A DNA stretch of 10,117 nt from CAXTTV01 sp964247295. GTDB taxonomy: Bacteria > Chloroflexota > Ktedonobacteria > Ktedonobacterales > Ktedonobacteraceae. Location: contig CAXTTV010000180.1 in assembly GCA_964247295.1 (NCBI GenBank), forward strand, positions 1 to 10,117. Reading direction: 5' to 3'. Under the pieces are notes generated by a model that saw nothing but the letters and a program-made list of their open reading frames with translations, did not search any database and was not told the origin of the DNA. Below, one piece after another: positions 5,758 to 10,117 of this stretch. Numbering within the stretch: the stretch's first letter is position 1; each line of letters begins with the position of its first letter. The translations under genes were made by a program, and so were the position numbers.

Positions 5758-5863
5758 CTTCGACCTTCCCCATCAAGAGGGCTGGGACTTCCGGGGCACT
5801 GCCCCGTTCCCCTCTCAAGGGGTCTGCCGCCCCTTGCATCCCCTGCCTCTCTTCGACCTTCCC
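5758..5863 (+). repeat. GC-rich hairpin repeat, copy D
   Basis: The core GGGACTTCCGGGGC-ACT (from 5783) with partner GCCCCG (5801-5806) parallels the stem of copies A and B. A second hairpin, CAAGGGG (5816-5822) with CCCCTTG (5830-5836), occupies the place of their CAGGAGG..CCCTGC segment. A perfect 13-base direct repeat CTTCGACCTTCCC (5758-5770 and 5851-5863) marks the start of this unit and of a second, truncated unit, an offset of 93 bases. It is diverged from A and B but structurally the same, and lies between the oppF terminator and the VKOR gene. Confidence 0.62.
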
Positions 5864-5889
5864 TATACAGGAGAAGGAGAGGCAAACAA

Positions 5890-5926
5890 AAGAGGAGATT
5901 GGATAAAATATGCCCAATCTCCTCTT
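5890..5926 (-). terminator. intrinsic terminator of opp operon
   Basis: A perfect 13-base stem (5890-5902 with 5914-5926) with an 11-base loop, located 26 bases past the oppF stop. On the minus strand the stem ends in TT and continues TTGTTTG, a moderately T-rich tail. The loop is long, but the stem is the strongest in this half of the window. Confidence 0.82.
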
Positions 5927-5952
5927 CTGCTCTTGTCTATGTAGAAAAAGAC

Positions 5953-6972
5953 TTACGCGTGCGGAGGTGTAACCTTATCAGAGAAGTGGCAGGCCGCGAA
6001 ATGCTCACGCCCCTCTTTCGCTTCAAAAGCCGGCTCAACTTCCCGACAGATCTGCTGAGCCATCGGGCAACGCGTATGGAAGCGACACCCGGATGGAATA
6101 TTAATTGGGCTGGGCAGATCTCCAGTCAAAATGATGCGCTTACGCTTCTTCTCAATCGTAGGATCTGGGATCGGTACAGCCGATAACAACGCCTGCGTGT
6201 ATGGATGTTTGGGCGCGGCATAAAGCTCATCTCGGTCAGATAGCTCAACAATTTTACCAAGATACATTACAGCGATCCGGTCCGCGACATGCCTCACCAC
6301 GCTCAAATCGTGTGACACAAAAAGATAGGTCAGGTTGAACTGATTTTGAAGACGCTGCAAAAGGTTCAGCACCTGAGCTCGGACCGAAACATCCAGAGCG
6401 GAGACCGGTTCGTCGGCAATAACAAACTCCGGATTGATCGAGAGGGCACGAGCCACAGCGATACGCTGACGCTGACCACCGCTAAATTCATGGGGGTAGC
6501 GGTCAATATATTCCGGGCGCAAACCAACAACACTCAGCAGTTCCACCGTTCGCTCGCGGATCTCTTTAGGCGAGGCCGTTTTATAAATGTGCATCGGCTC
6601 AGCAATCAAGGAACCAATGGTAAAACGGGGGTTGAGCGAAGCGTAGGGGTCCTGGAACACCATTTGAGCCTGCTGGCGGACGTGCCGCAGCTCCTCACCC
6701 TGAAGCTTTACCAGATCTTTCCCTTTAAAAAAGGCCTCGCCGCCCGTTGGCTTGTACAATCGGATCAGAGTACGCCCGATTGTGGTTTTACCGGAGCCGC
6801 TCTCACCCACCAGTCCCATTGTCTGACCACGCTCAATCGAGAAGGTCACACCATCCACAGCCCGCACATGCCCGATGACGCGCTGCAACAGAATACCCTG
6901 GGTCAATGGGAAGTGCATTTTTAGATCGCGCACATCTAATAATGTCTTACTTGCTATAGCAGGCTCAATCAT
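5953..6972 (-). CDS. oppF: Oligopeptide/dipeptide ABC importer ATPase (OppF/DppF type)
   Basis: A 339-residue cytoplasmic ATPase, the second of the pair energising peptide uptake. It shows Walker A GESGSGKT (56-63), Q-loop Gln107 in VFQDPY, signature FSGGQRQR (163-170), Walker B VIADEP (184-189) and switch His221. A C-terminal oligopeptide-transporter domain follows from HPYT (256) with Cys296, Cys302, Cys309 and Cys328. This four-cysteine pattern binds a 4Fe-4S cluster in characterised relatives. The N-terminal insertion around GILLQRVIGHVRAVDGV is typical of OppF rather than OppD. ATG 6972 overlaps the oppD stop by one base (TAATG), so translation is coupled. The true substrate may be dipeptides, oligopeptides, nickel or another small ligand. 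Confidence 0.93.
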   Translation of the reverse strand: MIEPAIASKTLLDVRDLKMHFPLTQGILLQRVIGHVRAVDGVTFSIERGQTMGLVGESGSGKTTIGRTLIRLYKPTGGEAFFKGKDLVKLQGEELRHVRQQAQMVFQDPYASLNPRFTIGSLIAEPMHIYKTASPKEIRERTVELLSVVGLRPEYIDRYPHEFSGGQRQRIAVARALSINPEFVIADEPVSALDVSVRAQVLNLLQRLQNQFNLTYLFVSHDLSVVRHVADRIAVMYLGKIVELSDRDELYAAPKHPYTQALLSAVPIPDPTIEKKRKRIILTGDLPSPINIPSGCRFHTRCPMAQQICREVEPAFEAKEGREHFAACHFSDKVTPPHA

Positions 6973-8060
6973 TATTTTGACTCCTCTGTCGCCAGGGCCG
7001 ACTCCGCCGACTCCTGGAGCGCCTGCCTCACCATCAACTGACGGGCCTCCTGACGTTTAGCGGCATACTCTTTATCCTTCGGATCGGTCACATTTGCCCA
7101 ACAGGCCTTAAAGTGCGCCGGCTGATCCGCAAGGGGTTCCAGAGGAGGCATGGTCGCGCACTCACTGCGCGAGAAAGCGCAGCGAGGTCTGAAGGGACAC
7201 CCCTGGGGTGGGCTCAATAGATCTGGGGGTGAGCCATCAATAGTATGCAGCTCAGACTGACGCGATTCATCCAGGCGCGGCACCGAGGCCAGCAACCCCA
7301 ATGTGTAGGGATGCCGAGGATTCGAGAAAATCTCATCGGTCGGGGCTTCCTCTACGACTTTCCCAGCGTACATAACAACCACCCGGTCAGTCATACCCGC
7401 GACCACACCGAGATCGTGGGTGATCAACACGACCGCCGTCCCAAAGTCTTTACAGACGGCATTCATCAGCTCAAGAATCTGGGCCTGAACTGTCACATCC
7501 AGGGCCGTTGTTGGTTCATCGGCGATTAACAATTTAGGATTGCAGGCCAGGGCGATCGCGATCATCACACGCTGCCGCATACCACCACTAAACTGATGAG
7601 GAAACGAGTTTACGCGCTCAGCGGCGGCGGGAATTCCTACCTGCTCCAGGAGAGAGATCGCGCGCCTCTGGGCCTCATCTTTACTTAATTTCAGGTGAAT
7701 ACGCAAACCTTCAGCAATCTGCTTGCCAACCGTCATGGTAGGATTCAAGCAGGTCATTGGGTCCTGGAAAATCATGCCGATCCGGCCACCACGAATCTTG
7801 CGCATCTCGCTTTCAGGAAGCTCCAGGAGATCCTGACCATCAAACATAATGCTGCCACCGGCATACTCACCAGCCGGCTGAACCACCAGTTTCATAATGG
7901 AAAGCGCGGTCACGCTTTTGCCACAGCCGCTCTCACCCACGATCCCCAGGCGCTCTCCCGGTTTAATCGCGAACGTTACTCCATCAACCGCGCGAACACG
8001 CCCGGCTTTGACTCTGAAGTACGTCTTGAGATCCTGCACTTCAAGCAGATTTTCTCCCAA
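6972..8060 (-). CDS. oppD: Oligopeptide/dipeptide ABC importer ATPase (OppD/DppD type)
   Basis: A 362-residue cytoplasmic ATPase, partner of the OppF-type subunit. Motifs: Walker A GESGCGKS (42-49), Q-loop Gln99 in IFQDPM, signature FSGGMRQR (157-164; the M is typical of OppD), Walker B LLIADEP (177-183) and switch His215. The C-terminal domain from HPYT (250) holds Cys288, Cys294, Cys301 and Cys320, the 4Fe-4S pattern of the family. About 35 residues after the last cysteine form a charged, probably helical tail not needed for function. The start is TTG 8060, with AAGGAG eight bases upstream; no ATG exists before residue 56, deep in the nucleotide-binding domain, so the TTG is firmly supported. 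It lies 17 bases after oppC. Confidence 0.93.
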   Translation of the reverse strand: MGENLLEVQDLKTYFRVKAGRVRAVDGVTFAIKPGERLGIVGESGCGKSVTALSIMKLVVQPAGEYAGGSIMFDGQDLLELPESEMRKIRGGRIGMIFQDPMTCLNPTMTVGKQIAEGLRIHLKLSKDEAQRRAISLLEQVGIPAAAERVNSFPHQFSGGMRQRVMIAIALACNPKLLIADEPTTALDVTVQAQILELMNAVCKDFGTAVVLITHDLGVVAGMTDRVVVMYAGKVVEEAPTDEIFSNPRHPYTLGLLASVPRLDESRQSELHTIDGSPPDLLSPPQGCPFRPRCAFSRSECATMPPLEPLADQPAHFKACWANVTDPKDKEYAAKRQEARQLMVRQALQESAESALATEESK

Positions 8061-8068
8061 CTGCGTAA

Positions 8069-8074
8069 CTCCTT
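8069..8074 (-). promoter_or_regulatory. ribosome binding site for the TTG start of oppD
   Basis: AAGGAG on the minus strand, 8 bases before TTG 8060-8058, within the 17-base gap after the oppC stop. It decides the non-ATG start of oppD. Confidence 0.8.
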
Positions 8075-8077
8075 CTA

Positions 8078-9010
8078 CTAACGCTCTGTCATATATGGAT
8101 CGAGCGCATCACGTAAGCCATCGCCGACCAGATTAAAACTGAGCACCGTTAAAATAATCAACACCCCCGGAAATAGTACGGCCCAGGGAGCCACGTCATA
8201 TAACCCCTGACCAGAGGACACCATATTCCCCCAGCTAGAGGTAGGTGGATGCAGACCAAAACCGAAGAAGCTCATCACCGACTCAAAAATGATGTTTGTA
8301 CCCACCAGAAGAGTGGCATTTACAATAATTGGGCCGGCGGCATTCGGCAGAATGTGGCGGAACATCAGGCGAAATCCCTTAGCACCAATTGTGCGGGCCG
8401 CCATCACATACTCACGCTCTTTCAAAGCCAGAAACTCACCGCGCACCAGACGCGAGGAGTAGGTCCAGCTAAAGATCGCGATCAAAATAATCACGGTGCG
8501 TGGCGAACCATCCGAGAATGCCGCCGAGAGCACAAACAGCAGTAGATAGGCAGGAACCGAGAGCGCCACATCAGTTAGACGCATCAGCAGGTTATCAACA
8601 ATCCCACCATAGAAACCCGCGAACGCCCCAATGGTAACTCCCAGAAACAGGGCGACCAGCATCGAGGACAAACCAACCAGAAGCGAGACCTGCCCCCCAG
8701 CCATGGCGCGTGCGAACTCATCGCGGCCAACCTCGTCTGTGCCAAAGGGATATGTCCCCGAGGGGCCCTGCAATGCCTGAGACGGGTGAACCTGATCGGG
8801 TGCCCTATGGCCTGTCAGAAAAGGGCCCAGAAAACAGAAAAGCACCAGCAGGATCAAGAAACTTGCGCCGATAAGAGCCGCCCGGTTACGAACAAAGCGA
8901 TCAAAGATAATCCGGCCCTGACTGCGGCGCTTCTGGGTCAGAGCGGGAGACTGGTCAAGAAAAGGATCGGATACGTCCTGATTTACACCAATCTGGTTTG
9001 CGACATCCAT
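8078..9010 (-). CDS. oppC: Oligopeptide/dipeptide ABC importer permease (OppC/DppC type)
   Basis: A 310-residue inner-membrane permease. The long polar N-terminus (1-40) precedes the first helix (about 45-65), as is usual for OppC/DppC. The periplasmic-side motif GTDEVGRDEFAR (90-101) and the coupling-loop EAA motif around EYVMAARTIGAKG (200-212) and RHILPNAAGPII (218-229), which docks on the ATPases, are intact. SFFGFGLHPPTSSWGNM (247-263) is another family hallmark. Five further helices follow the first. An in-frame TTG lies one codon upstream of ATG 9010, but GGAGG at 9017-9021 gives a normal 6-base spacer only for the ATG. It lies 32 bases downstream of oppB. Confidence 0.94.
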   Translation of the reverse strand: MDVANQIGVNQDVSDPFLDQSPALTQKRRSQGRIIFDRFVRNRAALIGASFLILLVLFCFLGPFLTGHRAPDQVHPSQALQGPSGTYPFGTDEVGRDEFARAMAGGQVSLLVGLSSMLVALFLGVTIGAFAGFYGGIVDNLLMRLTDVALSVPAYLLLFVLSAAFSDGSPRTVIILIAIFSWTYSSRLVRGEFLALKEREYVMAARTIGAKGFRLMFRHILPNAAGPIIVNATLLVGTNIIFESVMSFFGFGLHPPTSSWGNMVSSGQGLYDVAPWAVLFPGVLIILTVLSFNLVGDGLRDALDPYMTER

Positions 9011-9016
9011 CAAAAA

Positions 9017-9021
9017 CCTCC
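9017..9021 (-). promoter_or_regulatory. ribosome binding site deciding the oppC start
   Basis: GGAGG on the minus strand with a 6-base spacer to ATG 9010 and only 3 to the adjacent in-frame TTG 9013, so the ATG is preferred. Confidence 0.75.
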
Positions 9022-9042
9022 AAATGAAGAGTCAGGCATCAA

Positions 9043-10005
9043 CTAACTGTAGCGGATACGGGGGTCAACTACGGCGTACAGAATGTCAGCCACAATGTTG
9101 AAGAGGATCACAAACACACCGCTCAACATCAGCATCGAAAGCAATACTGGATAATCACGACTCTCAAGCGAATTAATAAACAACGACCCCATTCCAGGCC
9201 AGGCAAAAATGCCCTCAGTGATGGCCGCACCACCCGCAATCTGTCCAAACTCAATCGCGACTAATGTAATCAAAGGGATAACAGCGTTGCGTAGTGCATG
9301 ACGCAACAGCATTGTTACAGGAGCCACACCCTTCGCGCGTGCGGTTCGCATATAATCCTGCTTGGTCACTTCAATCATACTTGAGCGCATGTAACGGCTC
9401 CAACCAGCAATGTAGAGAACCGAGAGTGTAATCATCGGTAGGATCAGATGGAGAAAGTGGTCAATAAATGAATTAAAGGGATCAAATGCATACCCCAGCG
9501 TCTGAGTCCCCGAGGTTGGCAACAGATGCAATTGCACGCCAAAGATGTCTTGCAGCAACAAACCCAGCAAGAAAGCCGGCATCGCGATCCCTATGTACGA
9601 TAAAATCGTCAATGTATAATCGGCGAACGAGTTCTGCCGAACCGCTGACACAATGCCAAAGACGAGGGCCAGCAATAGAGCCACCAGCAGCGCTGTGATG
9701 AATAATTCTAGGGTCGCAGGAAAACGCTCCTGGAGATGTTGAATCACTGGCTGATTATCCGCAAAGGAAAAACCAAAATTCCCGGTGAGCAGGCTGCCCA
9801 GCCAACTAAGATACTGTAAAGGCAGAGGCTTATCCAAACCAAAGTTCGCGCGTAAACGCTCGCGACCAGCAGCATCTAGATGGGGATTGAAAAGTACCGC
9901 TTCCGGACCTCCCGGCATAGCATGGATCAACAGAAAGATGAAAATAGAGAGCAGGATAAGCAAGGGAATCGCTTGAAGCAATCGCCTTGTGATGTATCGT
10001 CCCAT
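9043..10005 (-). CDS. oppB: Oligopeptide/dipeptide ABC importer permease (OppB/DppB type)
   Basis: A 320-residue inner-membrane permease that forms the translocation pore with the OppC-type subunit. The start MGRYITRRLLQAIPLL and helix 1 (about 11-29) ending in HAMPGGP are classic OppB. LRANFGLDKPLPLQYLSWL (51-69) is the conserved periplasmic segment. The EAA coupling motif is at DYMRTARAKGV (217-227) with RHALRNAVIPLI (235-246), and the C-terminus DPRIRYS is typical. Six helices in total. ATG 10005 follows GAGGAGG with a 5-base spacer. It is the first gene of the operon, with a promoter about 50 bases upstream; no substrate-binding protein gene is seen before it within the remaining 112 bases. 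Confidence 0.94.
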   Translation of the reverse strand: MGRYITRRLLQAIPLLILLSIFIFLLIHAMPGGPEAVLFNPHLDAAGRERLRANFGLDKPLPLQYLSWLGSLLTGNFGFSFADNQPVIQHLQERFPATLELFITALLVALLLALVFGIVSAVRQNSFADYTLTILSYIGIAMPAFLLGLLLQDIFGVQLHLLPTSGTQTLGYAFDPFNSFIDHFLHLILPMITLSVLYIAGWSRYMRSSMIEVTKQDYMRTARAKGVAPVTMLLRHALRNAVIPLITLVAIEFGQIAGGAAITEGIFAWPGMGSLFINSLESRDYPVLLSMLMLSGVFVILFNIVADILYAVVDPRIRYS

Positions 10006-10052
10006 ACGTGCCTCCTCAAAGCGCCAGGGTCAGGACGTGCGACATTGAAAAT

Positions 10053-10081
10053 AGTGTACATATGTTATTCACTTATGTCAA
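10053..10081 (-). promoter_or_regulatory. sigma-70 type promoter of opp operon
   Basis: On the minus strand a perfect -35 TTGACA (10081 to 10076), an exact 17-base spacer and a -10 TACACT (10058 to 10053). The predicted start near 10046 gives a leader of about 40 bases with a strong ribosome binding site before oppB. An 8-base palindrome ACATATGT (10058-10065) overlaps the spacer and the edge of the -10, and could be a regulator contact. Confidence 0.8.
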
Positions 10082-10117
10082 CACATTTTCACGATTGCCG
10101 CCAGCACTGTGCATGAG

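Noticed and set aside
5686..6186. 166-codon plus-strand frame
   Set aside because: It joins repeat D, the opp terminator and antisense of oppF; no coding character.
6346..6924. 192-codon plus-strand frame
   Set aside because: Antisense to the conserved ATPase motifs of oppF; a shadow frame.

Overview
The window looks like chromosomal DNA from a bacterium of moderate GC content. The intergenic gaps carry GC-rich hairpin repeats, genes sit behind strong GGAGG-type ribosome binding sites, and TTG starts occur. A Ktedonobacteria/Chloroflexota-like host would fit the mix of genes and repeats, but that is an impression; no rRNA or other phylogenetic marker is present to prove it. There is no phage, integrase, transposase, tRNA, rRNA or CRISPR array.

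Layout from left to right. Positions 1-380 carry no gene but hold two tandem copies of a GC-rich hairpin repeat (A, B). On the minus strand follows guaB (IMP dehydrogenase, 381-1889), with a terminator-like leader hairpin just upstream of its ribosome binding site. A gene-free stretch of about 500 bases (1890-2386) contains inverted repeats and a diverged copy of the repeat (C). A tiny membrane protein gene of the lmo0937 type (2387-2548, minus) ends in a textbook terminator. Divergent from it is a two-gene plus-strand operon (2752-4503) for an ABC-2 type exporter, ATPase then permease, closed by a terminator whose T-tract runs into the stop codon of the convergent gene. The minus-strand pair 5184-5687 (vitamin K epoxide reductase family oxidoreductase) and 4554-5072 (unknown exported or membrane-anchored protein with two cysteines) may form a small unit for extracytoplasmic disulfide chemistry. 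Repeat copy D (5758-5863) separates it from the last block.

The right half (5953-10005, minus) is a compact oligopeptide/dipeptide-type ABC importer operon in the order oppB-oppC-oppD-oppF: two permeases and two ATPases, both with the C-terminal cysteine motif known to hold a 4Fe-4S cluster in this family. A near-consensus sigma-70 promoter (10053-10081) lies directly upstream of oppB and a strong hairpin terminator (5890-5926) follows oppF. No substrate-binding protein gene is inside the window.

The most notable non-coding signal is the repeat family. Three loci (A+B, C, D) each sit just past the 3' end of a minus-strand gene (guaB, the lmo0937-type gene, oppF), all in the same orientation relative to that gene. 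The genes themselves are mostly ordinary housekeeping and transport functions; I do not see a clear new multi-gene system.
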